A stretch of DNA of 64,000 nucleotides, taken from the NCBI RefSeq assembly GCF_029868855.1, contig NZ_JARWOV010000209.1:60396-124395 (forward strand). The letters are read 5' to 3'. Shown here piece by piece: positions 9,136 to 17,295 of the stretch (positions are counted from its first letter, which is position 1; every line of letters begins with the position of its first letter). The stretch is from Nocardia carnea (lineage in GTDB: Bacteria; Actinomycetota; Actinomycetes; Mycobacteriales; Mycobacteriaceae). Under the pieces are notes generated by a model. The model did not search any database. It saw only the letters and a list, made by a program, of their open reading frames with translations, and was not told the DNA's origin. A program made the translations under genes and the position numbers.

Positions 9136-10202
9136 CGGACTCTCCTCCTGCGCGACAGAATGAGGATGAACGCGGGCACGCCGACCAGCGCAGTGCCCAC
9201 ACCCACCGGCAGGGGGGTGGGTGCGAAGGCGACGCGGGAGACGGCATCCACCCACACCATGAAGACCGCCCCCAGTAGTGCCGTCGCGGGAACCAGCCGG
9301 CTGTGCCGGGGCCCCAGCAGGAACCGCGCGGCGTGCGGGAGCACCAGCCCGACGAACCCGATGGCACCGGCGACACTGACGAGGGTCGCGGTGATGATCG
9401 CCGTGCACACCAGGAGCATGAGCCGGAACTTCCCGACCGAGATGCCGAGCGATCCCGCGACCTCGTCACCGAATGAGAAGGCATCCAGGACGTACGCGTA
9501 GTACAGGCACACCGCCGTCCCGGCGAGCACCACCACCGCACACAGCCGGACATCGTCCCAGCGGACGCCTTCGAGCGACCCGAGGAGCCAGAACATCACA
9601 CCACGGGTCTCGTCGGAGTCCGCGAACGCGAAGATGACGAACGAGGTCAGCGCCGAGAACAGCTGTGTACTGGCGACACCGGCGAGGATGACTCGGTCGT
9701 TGCTGCCGCCGGAGAGGCGGGCGAGCAGCAGCACCAGCCCGAATGCGATCAGCGCTCCGATGAACGCACCGCCGGACAACCCGAGCGCGGCGCTGCCCAC
9801 GCCGAGAACACCTACGATGACGGCACCTGTCGACGCGCCGGACGAGATGCCCAGGACGAACGGGTCCGCCAGCGGGTTGCGCAGAAGTGACTGCATGATC
9901 ACGCCGCAGATTCCGAGCCCCGCCCCGCATGCGGCAGCCACCAGTGCGCGCGGGAGCCGCTCCTCCCAGACGATCGCGTTCTTTGCCGCCCGCACCGGAA
10001 TATCGGTGAGGCCCAGGTGATTGAGCAGGACGTCACGGACGTTCACCAGTGAGATGTCCGCCGGGCCCAAGGTGACGGCGACGAGGACCGACAGAGTGAG
10101 CGCGACGACCCCGCCGACTGTGATCAGCGACCCGGCGACCCATCCTCGCCCCCGAGCCCGTTCGGGGACGACGGTGTCGGCACGGTCGCGGGTGGCGGTC
10201 AG
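9132..10202 (-). CDS. iron-siderophore ABC transporter permease (FecCD family), probable CTG start
   Basis: A BtuC/FepD-type permease with about ten helices. Family hallmarks include ERLPRALVAAACGAGLGICG, QSLLRNPLADPFVLGIS and GLVLPHAARFLLGP. The first membrane helix (VVALTLSVLVAVTLG) lies upstream of the only in-frame canonical start, a TTG at 10070, so the gene must begin earlier. No ATG, GTG or TTG is available there. A CTG at 10202 overlaps the binding-protein stop as CTGA and follows AGGTG, and gives a normal 356-residue protein. Only one permease gene is present, so a homodimer is likely. It couples to the ATPase downstream by a GTGA overlap. Confidence 0.87.
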   Translation of the reverse strand: MTATRDRADTVVPERARGRGWVAGSLITVGGVVALTLSVLVAVTLGPADISLVNVRDVLLNHLGLTDIPVRAAKNAIVWEERLPRALVAAACGAGLGICGVIMQSLLRNPLADPFVLGISSGASTGAVIVGVLGVGSAALGLSGGAFIGALIAFGLVLLLARLSGGSNDRVILAGVASTQLFSALTSFVIFAFADSDETRGVMFWLLGSLEGVRWDDVRLCAVVVLAGTAVCLYYAYVLDAFSFGDEVAGSLGISVGKFRLMLLVCTAIITATLVSVAGAIGFVGLVLPHAARFLLGPRHSRLVPATALLGAVFMVWVDAVSRVAFAPTPLPVGVGTALVGVPAFILILSRRRRVR

Positions 10203-11257
10203 TTGGGCACCTGCCCGTCGCGAAGCCCGGCGACGATTTTCTCGAGTCCGTCGATGGCCCGGATGGACGGGTTCATCTCGGCGCCGTGCAGGGCGATGTA
10301 CCGCTTGTCGCGCACGGCATCGAGGTTGCGCGTGACGGGATCGGATTCGAGGAAGGTGATCTTGTCGGCCAGCAGGTCCCCGGGAAAGCGGTTGCGCATC
10401 AGGTCGCCGAGGACGAGCACATCCGGATTGCGTTCGACGACTGTTTCCCAGCCGACCGCGGGCCAGTCGTCGGTCAGCTCCGCGAAAGCGTTGGTGGCAC
10501 CGACCGAGGTGGCGAGCAGGTTCGCCGAACCCAGCCCCCCGGCCACGTACGGGCTTTTGGTATCGGCGAACCAGAACGCCATCGACACATTCGACTTCTC
10601 GAGGCCGGCCAGGGCCGCGGTCTCGCGGCTCTGCAGTTCGTCGATGAGTTGCGCGCCCCGGTCGTTCACATCGAAGACGGCGGCGAGCTCACGGATCTCC
10701 TGATACAGCGAATCCATCGTCAGGGGTGTGGTGCGCTTCCCGCCACCGTTGACGCTCACACCGTTGTCGCAGTCGGTCGGTGACAGATACGACCCGATCC
10801 CGGTCTCTTCGAAACGGCTCCGCTCTGCGACGCCGCCTTGCGCGAAATGCCGGCCGAACGACGCGGTGACGAAGTCGGGATCGGCTCCCAGGACGACCTC
10901 GTAGGTCGGTGCGTTCTCCGCGAGGCGCGGAACCGACGCGTTCGCTGTGGCCAGGTTCTCGCGAATGGGATCCGTCCACGATGCGGTTCCCACCATCCGG
11001 TCGCCGAGGCCGAGCGACAGCAGGATCTCGGTCGAACCCTGATCCAATGACACGACCCGTTGCGGTGCCGCGTCGACGGTGATCGTCTCACCACAGTTGT
11101 CGAGGACTACCGGGTAGGTGGTACTGCCTTCTCCGGCGGATACGGTGCGGGGGTCGTCGACCTGCTCGGATTGCCCGCAGGCGACGAGGGTGCTCGCCAG
11201 CACGGCGGCGACGGCCACGAGACCGATCCGGCCCACGGAAGTTTTCACGTTCGTCAC
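10199..11257 (-). CDS. iron-siderophore ABC transporter substrate-binding lipoprotein
   Basis: A periplasmic-binding-type lipoprotein of 352 residues, class III (helical-backbone) fold. A lipobox LVAC places the lipidated Cys at residue 27. The first lobe begins with TITVDAAPQRVVSLDQGSTEILLSLGLGDRMVG, the usual start of the siderophore-binding domain, and NPDVLVLGD marks the second lobe. It would be anchored outside the membrane and deliver the ferric ligand to the FecCD permease. It is the first gene of the operon; an IdeR-like box lies about 95 bases upstream. GTG 11257 is chosen because it begins the signal sequence; the ribosome-binding site is weak (GAGAAG). Confidence 0.9.
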   Translation of the reverse strand: MTNVKTSVGRIGLVAVAAVLASTLVACGQSEQVDDPRTVSAGEGSTTYPVVLDNCGETITVDAAPQRVVSLDQGSTEILLSLGLGDRMVGTASWTDPIRENLATANASVPRLAENAPTYEVVLGADPDFVTASFGRHFAQGGVAERSRFEETGIGSYLSPTDCDNGVSVNGGGKRTTPLTMDSLYQEIRELAAVFDVNDRGAQLIDELQSRETAALAGLEKSNVSMAFWFADTKSPYVAGGLGSANLLATSVGATNAFAELTDDWPAVGWETVVERNPDVLVLGDLMRNRFPGDLLADKITFLESDPVTRNLDAVRDKRYIALHGAEMNPSIRAIDGLEKIVAGLRDGQVPN

Positions 11258-11350
11258 GGCTTTCTGCTTCTCGGCGACAGGTGGTGCTCCGCGCGATCAT
11301 TGTGAGGCCGGAAACCACAACCCGAACCGAGGAAGCCAGCGAACGTTAGC

Positions 11351-11369
11351 ATAAGTAACCCTATCCTAA
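11351..11369 (-). promoter_or_regulatory. IdeR/DtxR-type iron box upstream of the siderophore uptake operon
   Basis: Read leftward the site is TTAGGATAGGGTTACTTAT. It matches the mycobacterial IdeR consensus TTAGGTTAGGCTAACCTAA at 14 of 19 positions by eye. A possible -10 (TATGCT, 11348-11353) overlaps its edge. Iron-loaded IdeR would block transcription of the binding-protein operon. The rightward WS/DGAT gene starts 248 bases away and might also be affected. Confidence 0.7.
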
Positions 11370-11616
11370 GTATCGGGTGTAGCCGCAGCTCGGAGTCGGT
11401 CGGTTGCGGACCTGCCACGGGTTTCGGGTCAGTCATCGGTGAGTATCGCCCTGGTCCACCTGGGCGCGGTGCGGGACAATGGGAGTCGTCGATCAACGGA
11501 TAGATCAGACCGGTAAGGCGTACGGCTATCGGCTCCTGGACTGTCGGCCCTACCCGGTCGGACCGCACGGGCCCGGTGTCCTACTCCGGCCGCCCCGCAG
11601 GAAAGGACCGGCGGAG

Positions 11617-12939
11617 ATGACCGAGTTGCAGCCGCTGGATACGGGCTTCATCGAACTGGAGGATGCCGATCCCCGGGTCAGCCTGGGTATCGCCGTCGTC
11701 GCGGTCATGGCCGGAGCGCCGCCGCCGCGGCACCGGCTGGCAGAAACGCTGAATCGGCGGTTGTCCGCTGTACCGCGGTTGCGACAGCGGGTGCGCCGAA
11801 CACCCTTGGATCTGACCGCACCGGTGTGGGAGGACGACCCCCGGTTCGATATCGCGCACCACCTTCGATGGACCGCGCTGCCCTCCCCGGCCGACGAAAC
11901 GACACTGTGGGAGCTGGTGGCCGCAGAAATCGAAGAGCGCCTGGATCGCGACCGTCCGCTCTGGTCCTGCACCGTGGTGGAGGGGCTGACCGAGGACCGC
12001 TGGGCCCTGCTGATGAAGGCCCATCACAGCCTGGTCGACGGGGTGTCCGGCGTCGGTGTGTTCGAGAAGCTCTGCGATCCGTGGCCGGCGGCTACGCCGG
12101 CCGATGCGCCCGCTGTCCGCCGCGGACGTCGACGGCCGGGGATCTCCCGAATGCTGAAGTTGCCGATCGCGGTGCCGGGATCGGTGCTCGGCACGGTCCG
12201 TAGCCTCGTTCCGGTCGGCGCTGCCGTGGTCGGATCGGCCCCGGAGTCGTCGCTGAACGGGCCGATCGGCCACCAACGCCGATACGTTGCGGTGCGGTTA
12301 CCGCTGCGGTCGGTGCGAGATATCGGCAACGCCTACGACGTCACCGTCAACGATGTGGTCCTGGCGGTACTCGCCGCGGGGTACCGCGAGCTGTTGCTAC
12401 GCCGCGGCGAGGAACCCACCGCACCCGGATTACGGATCCTGGTGCCGGTATCCATGCGAGCCGAGCATGCGAAATACGTTATGGACAATCGCGTTTCGGC
12501 GGTACTGCCGTATCTGCCGGTCGACCGGGCCGACCCGGTGGAGCGCCTGCGCACCGTGCACCAGCGGATGCGGCACGAGAAGGCCGGCGGTGCGGCAGGC
12601 GCCGAGCACACGGTTCTGGGGCTGGCACATCTGCTGCCGTTCGCCGCCGTCGCCTGGACACTGCGCGCGGTTGCCCGGTTTCCGCAGCGCGGTGTCGCCG
12701 CGCTGGCAACCAACGTGCCGGGCCCGCGACAACAACTCAGGCTGCACGGCCGGCCGGTGCTGGAACTGCTGCCCGCGGTCCCGATCGCCATGCGGCTGCG
12801 CACCGCGATCGCGATACTCAGCTACCACGACCAGCTGGTATTCGGAATCACCGGTGACTACGACACGACCCCCGATATCGAAACCCTCGCCGAAGGGATC
12901 CAGCGGGCCATAGGCGAACTCGCCGACCGTGCCGGCTGA
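11617..12939 (+). CDS. wax ester synthase/diacylglycerol acyltransferase (WS/DGAT)
   Basis: Transfers an acyl group from acyl-CoA to a fatty alcohol or diacylglycerol, making storage lipid at the membrane or lipid-droplet surface. The catalytic motif HHSLVDG is at residues 136-142. The N-terminal LQPLDTGFIELE corresponds to the family's LSPxDxxFLxxE, and the second conserved block is TNVPGPRQQLRLHG near residue 370. The length of 440 is normal (about 450-480). ATG 11617 follows AAAGGA; the frame is open further upstream but without family similarity. It is divergent from the siderophore operon. Multiple paralogues are typical of mycolate-containing actinomycetes. Confidence 0.88.
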   Translation: MTELQPLDTGFIELEDADPRVSLGIAVVAVMAGAPPPRHRLAETLNRRLSAVPRLRQRVRRTPLDLTAPVWEDDPRFDIAHHLRWTALPSPADETTLWELVAAEIEERLDRDRPLWSCTVVEGLTEDRWALLMKAHHSLVDGVSGVGVFEKLCDPWPAATPADAPAVRRGRRRPGISRMLKLPIAVPGSVLGTVRSLVPVGAAVVGSAPESSLNGPIGHQRRYVAVRLPLRSVRDIGNAYDVTVNDVVLAVLAAGYRELLLRRGEEPTAPGLRILVPVSMRAEHAKYVMDNRVSAVLPYLPVDRADPVERLRTVHQRMRHEKAGGAAGAEHTVLGLAHLLPFAAVAWTLRAVARFPQRGVAALATNVPGPRQQLRLHGRPVLELLPAVPIAMRLRTAIAILSYHDQLVFGITGDYDTTPDIETLAEGIQRAIGELADRAG

Positions 12940-13100
12940 CAGAGTTACTGTCGATACCCCGGGAACAGGTGTACGACGGAACCGCCCGCGGCCGGGTGCA
13001 TTCAGTCCTGCGCCGAGCGCGTGTGCACCTAGTCGGTTGCTCGGCAGTCTCGTCCTGGCCGGGGACGATGCCCAGCGTCGGTACGAATGTCGGGAGGGTG

Positions 13101-16100
13101 ATGGCAGATCGTGAGCGCAATGGTGACATCGGCGGATCCGGCTTCCTCGGCGCTGCCAAGGGTCTCTGGCAGCAGCTGGCCGGCGTCGGCCGAAGCGGTC
13201 CGTTCGGCCCTCTGGATGCTTTCCGGAGCCGTCTGAATCGGGCGAAGACCGTCGCCGAACTGGACGACGCGATCTGTATGGGCCGGCAGCTCGTCGCCGA
13301 CACCCCGCCCGGCCACCCTGCGTTTCCCGGTATTCGGTACCACCTGGCCAGGGGACTGGTATTCCGGTTCGGCCGGACGAACGCGGCAGCCGATCTGGAC
13401 GAGGCCATCCTGATCGGTCGCCGGACACTGGATATCGTCCCGGCCGATATGCCCTTCCACACCGTCCTGCTGGTAGCGGTCGGAAGCAGCCTGCATACCC
13501 GGTTCGAGAACGTGGGAGACCCGGCCGACCTGGACGACGCGGTGCTGCTGATGCGGGCAGCGGTCCTGCGCACCGGCGACAGCGATGCGGAGCTCGCCGA
13601 CAGGACCGCCGGTCTCGGTGCTGTGCTACTGACTCGATTCGAGCGAACCGGGCAACTCGCCGACCTCGACGAAGCGATCGTGCTGGGGCACCGGACGGTG
13701 GCGGCGACGCCCGCGCACGATCCGCAGCTCTGCGTGCGGCTGGTGCAGCTCGCCGCAGCGCACGCGGACAGATACGCGCGAACGGGGACGGCGGCCGATC
13801 TGGACGAGGCCATCCGGCTGGGTGAGCAGACCCTATCGGCCATGCCCGCGACGCTTCCCGACAGTCTGCGGACCGAAATCCGGCACGTCCTCGGGCAGAG
13901 CCTGCAGTCTCGTTTCGAGCTGACCGGCGAGCGTGCCGATGCCGATCACGCCGTTCGGCTCGTGCGACAGGCGTTGGCCGGCCTCCCCGCCGGCGATCCG
14001 AGTCGCGCCGACTTCATGGACACCCTCCGCGGGGCGCTGCTGAGCCGGTTCGAGCGGACCGGGACGATATCCGATCTGGACGAGGCGGTCGAAGCGGGAC
14101 GGCAGGCGGTGGCGGCAACCCCGGCCGGCCATCCCGATCGTGCCCGGCACCAGTTCGGTCTGGGGGTCACACTGCGGATCCACTTCGAGCGGACCGGCAA
14201 TGCGGCGGATCTGGACGAGGCGATCCGGATCGGCCGGAAAGCGGTCGCGGCAACGGATACGCAGGATCCCGATTACCCCGATCGGACGAGCAGCCTCGGC
14301 CGGGCGCTCGTCGATCGGTTCGATCGAACCGGTTCGATGACCGATCTGGACGAAGCCATCCGGATGGCTCGGCATGCTGTTGCCGGGACGTCGGGGGAGA
14401 GCAGCACGCGAGCCGGCAGACTGACGACGCTGGGGACGGCACTGCGGAATCGATACGAGCGCAAGGGCACACGATCGGACCTGGATGAGGCCGTCGCCAG
14501 TCTGCGCGCCGCAGCGGACTCGGCGCCGACGGGTTACCGCACAATGAATCTCCTGCTGATGAATCTCGGAAACGCCCTGTTGGCCAGTTTCGAGCAGGCG
14601 CCCGAAACGGCCGATCCGGCAGCGGCGATCGATATGTTCCGGCAGGCCGTCGCCGCGACGCCCGCCGATCACCCCGACCTACCGGCCATGCTGAGCAACC
14701 TCGGGCGCGCTCTCCGGACGTGCTTCGAGAAGACGAGAACTCAGCCGGATCTCGACGAGGCCATCGATACGCTGCGGCGCGCCGCAAGTATCACACCCGC
14801 CGATCACCCTGCACACGCTCAACGGCTGATCGAGCTCGGGGCCGCCCTGAGGATGCGGTTCTTGCCCTCGGACGCCCCGGGCGACCGAGACGAAGCCATC
14901 AGGGCCTTTCTCGACGCGCAGCGTTCGACTGTGGCATCACCGTCGACCCGGCTCCTGGCGGCCCGCGCTGCCGCCGATCTGGTCGCGGCCACCCGACCGG
15001 ACCGTGCGGCCGAGTTGATCGAGCACGCGATCCGACTGCTGCCCGAGACCACGCCACGGCAGTTGGAACGGTCCGATCAGCAGTACGCCATCGGCCGATG
15101 GGGCGGCTTCGCCGCCGATGCCGCGGCGCTGACGTTACGGAATCCGGCCGTACCCGAGAACGACCGGGCGGAGCGGGCGCTACGTCTGCTCGAGGCCGGC
15201 CGGGCCGTACTGCTGAACCGCACGGTCCAGCTGCGCGCGGATACCACCGAGCTCATGGACCGGCATCCTGACCTCGGTGGTGACTTCGTCCGGCTGCGTG
15301 AGCAGCTCGACCGATCCGGCGCCGCCCACCATCCCGCCGGCTCCGCCGGCCCGGTTCTCGATCGGCCCCGACTTGCACGAGAGTTCGACGAGGTACTCAC
15401 CCGCATCCGGAGGCAACCCGGATTCGAAACATTCGCCCTGCCACCGTCGACCGGGCAATTGGTTGCGCAGGCCGGCCACGGGCCCGTGGTGGCTTTCAGT
15501 ATCGGCCGGTACGGTAGCGACGCACTTCTGCTCACCGCCGACGGAATCTCCCGCCTGCCGCTGTCTACCCTGTCCGCGGAGACCGTGCGCGATCGAGCCC
15601 GCGCCTTCCGCGCGGCGCTGAACACCGCCGCGCACGGTATCACCGGTTCCGAACGGCAAGCCGCGCAACGACACTTGAGCGCCACCCTGGAATGGCTGTG
15701 GGACAACGCAGCCGGTCCGGTTCTCGATGCGCTGGGTTTCCATCGGCCGATTGCGCCCGACCGGTCCGGACCGCGGATATGGTGGGCACCCGGCGGACTG
15801 CTGGGCCAACTGCCGATCCACGCGGCCGGCTATCACACTGATTCGGCCGGATCCGACGCGGCGACGGTGCTGGACCGCGTCGTCTCTTCCTATACGCCCA
15901 CGGTCGCCGCTCTCGAATACGCCCGGCGCCGGCGCCCGTTCACCGCAGACCCGGACACTGCCGGGCCGGCCCTCGTCGTGGCCATGCCCACGACTCCGGG
16001 GATCGAGGGGCGGCTGCACCACGTGCTCGACGAGGCCCGTCTGGTCGCCACACATCTGCCGGGTGCCACTGTCCTCACCGAGCCCGACGACGGGAACGAT

Positions 16101-16625
16101 CTCGGCGGCCCGCCGGGTCCGGGTGCCGAGCACACCCACCCGACAACGGCCGCTGTGCTGGATCTGCTGCCGGAACGCGCCATCGTGCACTTCGCCTGTC
16201 ACGGAGCGTCCGACTCCGACGACCCTTCGCGCAGTCGGCTGCTGTTACACGATCACGCCACGACACCGCTCACCGTCGCCGCACTGGCCCCGATCCACCT
16301 CGACCGGGCACGGTTGGCGTATCTGTCGGCCTGCGATACCGCCATCAGCACCGGCACGCAATTGGTCGACGAGTCCATCCACCTCGCATCCGCCTTCCAG
16401 CTGGCCGGATACTCCCACGTCATCGGCACTCTGTGGACAATCGACGACGATATCGCGATCCGCATCGCCGAGGACTTCTACACGGCCTTGCGTACCGCGC
16501 CCGATACGACGGTGGTCGATATCGGCCGCGCGCCCCATGCGCTGCACCACGCTGTCCGCGCGGCGCGCGACGCCTTCCCGGCCACCCCATCGCTGTGGGC
16601 CGCTCACCTCCACTCCGGAGCGTGA
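13101..16625 (+). CDS. TPR-repeat CHAT-domain (caspase-like protease) protein
   Basis: A cytoplasmic 1174-residue protein with no signal peptide. The N-terminal two-thirds (about residues 45-620) consist of about a dozen TPR-like units of about 47 residues, each containing DLDEAIxxGRxAVAATP and ending with LGxALxxRFERTG. The C-terminal quarter is a CHAT domain with PGGLLGQLPIHAAG, then HFACHGASD with the predicted catalytic His1034, then YLSACDTA with the catalytic Cys1078, so protease activity is plausible. CHAT proteases of the separase/caspase clan are often activated by partner proteins that bind the repeats. ATG 13101 follows GGGAGGGTG. No obvious partner gene is adjacent. Confidence 0.88.
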   Translation: MADRERNGDIGGSGFLGAAKGLWQQLAGVGRSGPFGPLDAFRSRLNRAKTVAELDDAICMGRQLVADTPPGHPAFPGIRYHLARGLVFRFGRTNAAADLDEAILIGRRTLDIVPADMPFHTVLLVAVGSSLHTRFENVGDPADLDDAVLLMRAAVLRTGDSDAELADRTAGLGAVLLTRFERTGQLADLDEAIVLGHRTVAATPAHDPQLCVRLVQLAAAHADRYARTGTAADLDEAIRLGEQTLSAMPATLPDSLRTEIRHVLGQSLQSRFELTGERADADHAVRLVRQALAGLPAGDPSRADFMDTLRGALLSRFERTGTISDLDEAVEAGRQAVAATPAGHPDRARHQFGLGVTLRIHFERTGNAADLDEAIRIGRKAVAATDTQDPDYPDRTSSLGRALVDRFDRTGSMTDLDEAIRMARHAVAGTSGESSTRAGRLTTLGTALRNRYERKGTRSDLDEAVASLRAAADSAPTGYRTMNLLLMNLGNALLASFEQAPETADPAAAIDMFRQAVAATPADHPDLPAMLSNLGRALRTCFEKTRTQPDLDEAIDTLRRAASITPADHPAHAQRLIELGAALRMRFLPSDAPGDRDEAIRAFLDAQRSTVASPSTRLLAARAAADLVAATRPDRAAELIEHAIRLLPETTPRQLERSDQQYAIGRWGGFAADAAALTLRNPAVPENDRAERALRLLEAGRAVLLNRTVQLRADTTELMDRHPDLGGDFVRLREQLDRSGAAHHPAGSAGPVLDRPRLAREFDEVLTRIRRQPGFETFALPPSTGQLVAQAGHGPVVAFSIGRYGSDALLLTADGISRLPLSTLSAETVRDRARAFRAALNTAAHGITGSERQAAQRHLSATLEWLWDNAAGPVLDALGFHRPIAPDRSGPRIWWAPGGLLGQLPIHAAGYHTDSAGSDAATVLDRVVSSYTPTVAALEYARRRRPFTADPDTAGPALVVAMPTTPGIEGRLHHVLDEARLVATHLPGATVLTEPDDGNDLGGPPGPGAEHTHPTTAAVLDLLPERAIVHFACHGASDSDDPSRSRLLLHDHATTPLTVAALAPIHLDRARLAYLSACDTAISTGTQLVDESIHLASAFQLAGYSHVIGTLWTIDDDIAIRIAEDFYTALRTAPDTTVVDIGRAPHALHHAVRAARDAFPATPSLWAAHLHSGA
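13240..14900 (+). repeat. about twelve tandem coding repeats of roughly 141 bp
   Basis: Inside the TPR-CHAT gene the DNA itself is repetitive. A unit containing gatctggacgaggc and ending near cgattcgagcgaaccgg recurs about every 135-150 bases. Boundaries are approximate. Units 7-9 are the most alike, which suggests recent duplication or gene conversion. Confidence 0.7.
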
Positions 16626-16808
16626 ACCGGCCTGGCGGCTACCCGCCGACCTACGGTCGTCGGAGGGGTCTGGACCGGGCGATCGTCGATCCGATCAGCC
16701 CGCCGGCAGCGCCGAGAGAGATCGGGCACGCTCACAGCGCGACCGCAGGTATGCGAGGCGCTGCCGCCACGTCGCCGACCGATCGACTGGTATGCCCGCC
16801 CCTGGGTG

Positions 16809-16838
16809 TTGACCTGATCGCCGATCAAGGCATACAGT
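16809..16838 (+). promoter_or_regulatory. promoter of the L-rhamnose operon
   Basis: TTGACC (16809-16814) and TACAGT (16833-16838) are separated by 18 bases and lie just upstream of a LacI-type operator and rhaM. Transcription would start near 16845, so a repressor on the operator would block initiation or early elongation. Confidence 0.6.
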
Positions 16839-16853
16839 GGCCGCACTCACATA

Positions 16854-16867
16854 TTGAAACGTTTCAA
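16854..16867. promoter_or_regulatory. LacI-family operator (perfect 14-bp palindrome)
   Basis: TTGAAACGTTTCAA is a perfect palindrome with a central CG, the typical form of LacI/GalR-family operators. It lies 16 bases after the predicted -10 box and 19 bases before rhaM. The LacI regulator encoded as last gene of the same operon is the obvious ligand, with rhamnose or a downstream intermediate as probable inducer. Confidence 0.8.
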
Positions 16868-16886
16868 CGACGAGGCGGAATCCCGG

Positions 16887-17240
16887 ATGCCCGACACCAC
16901 CGAACGAGTCTGTTTCCTGCTGGCCTTGCGCCCGGACCGGATCGACGACTACCTGGCTGCCCACACCACGGTGTGGCCGGACATGCTCGACGCGCTGCGC
17001 GGGGCCGGTTGGACGAATTACTCGCTGTTCCTCCGTCCGGAAGACGGGCTGGTGGTCGGCTATCTGGAGACGCCGGATTTCGCGAAGGCCCAGGCCGCGA
17101 TGGCCGCCACCGAGGTCAATGCGCGCTGGCAGGCGACGATGGCCGAGTACTTCCAGGCTCCTGTGACCACCCCGGGCGAGCTGGGCGCGCGGCCGGACGA
17201 GACGATGCACCGCCTCACCGAGTACTTCCACCTCGACTGA
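16887..17240 (+). CDS. rhaM: L-rhamnose mutarotase
   Basis: Interconverts the alpha and beta anomers of L-rhamnose ahead of isomerisation. It is a small ferredoxin-like dimeric protein of about 117 residues, the normal family size. Recognisable segments are FLLALRPDRIDDYLAAHTTV (the His is a likely active-site residue), GWTNYSLFLRPEDGLVVGYLE and RWQATMAEYFQ. The C-terminal TEYFHLD is a typical end. ATG 16887 is preceded by GAGGCGGAA. It is the first gene of the operon, just after the LacI-type palindrome; the context of rhaI and rhaB makes the assignment firm. Confidence 0.93.
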   Translation: MPDTTERVCFLLALRPDRIDDYLAAHTTVWPDMLDALRGAGWTNYSLFLRPEDGLVVGYLETPDFAKAQAAMAATEVNARWQATMAEYFQAPVTTPGELGARPDETMHRLTEYFHLD

Positions 17241-17295
17241 GCCCGCGACTCACCTGACCCACACCGAGACTCCTGCTAGACCCCCGAGGAAGACC

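Noticed and set aside
13240..14900. The 141-bp repeats as a CRISPR-like or mobile array
   Set aside because: They are in frame, encode TPR-like units with protein-level periodicity, and have no constant repeat separated by unique spacers.
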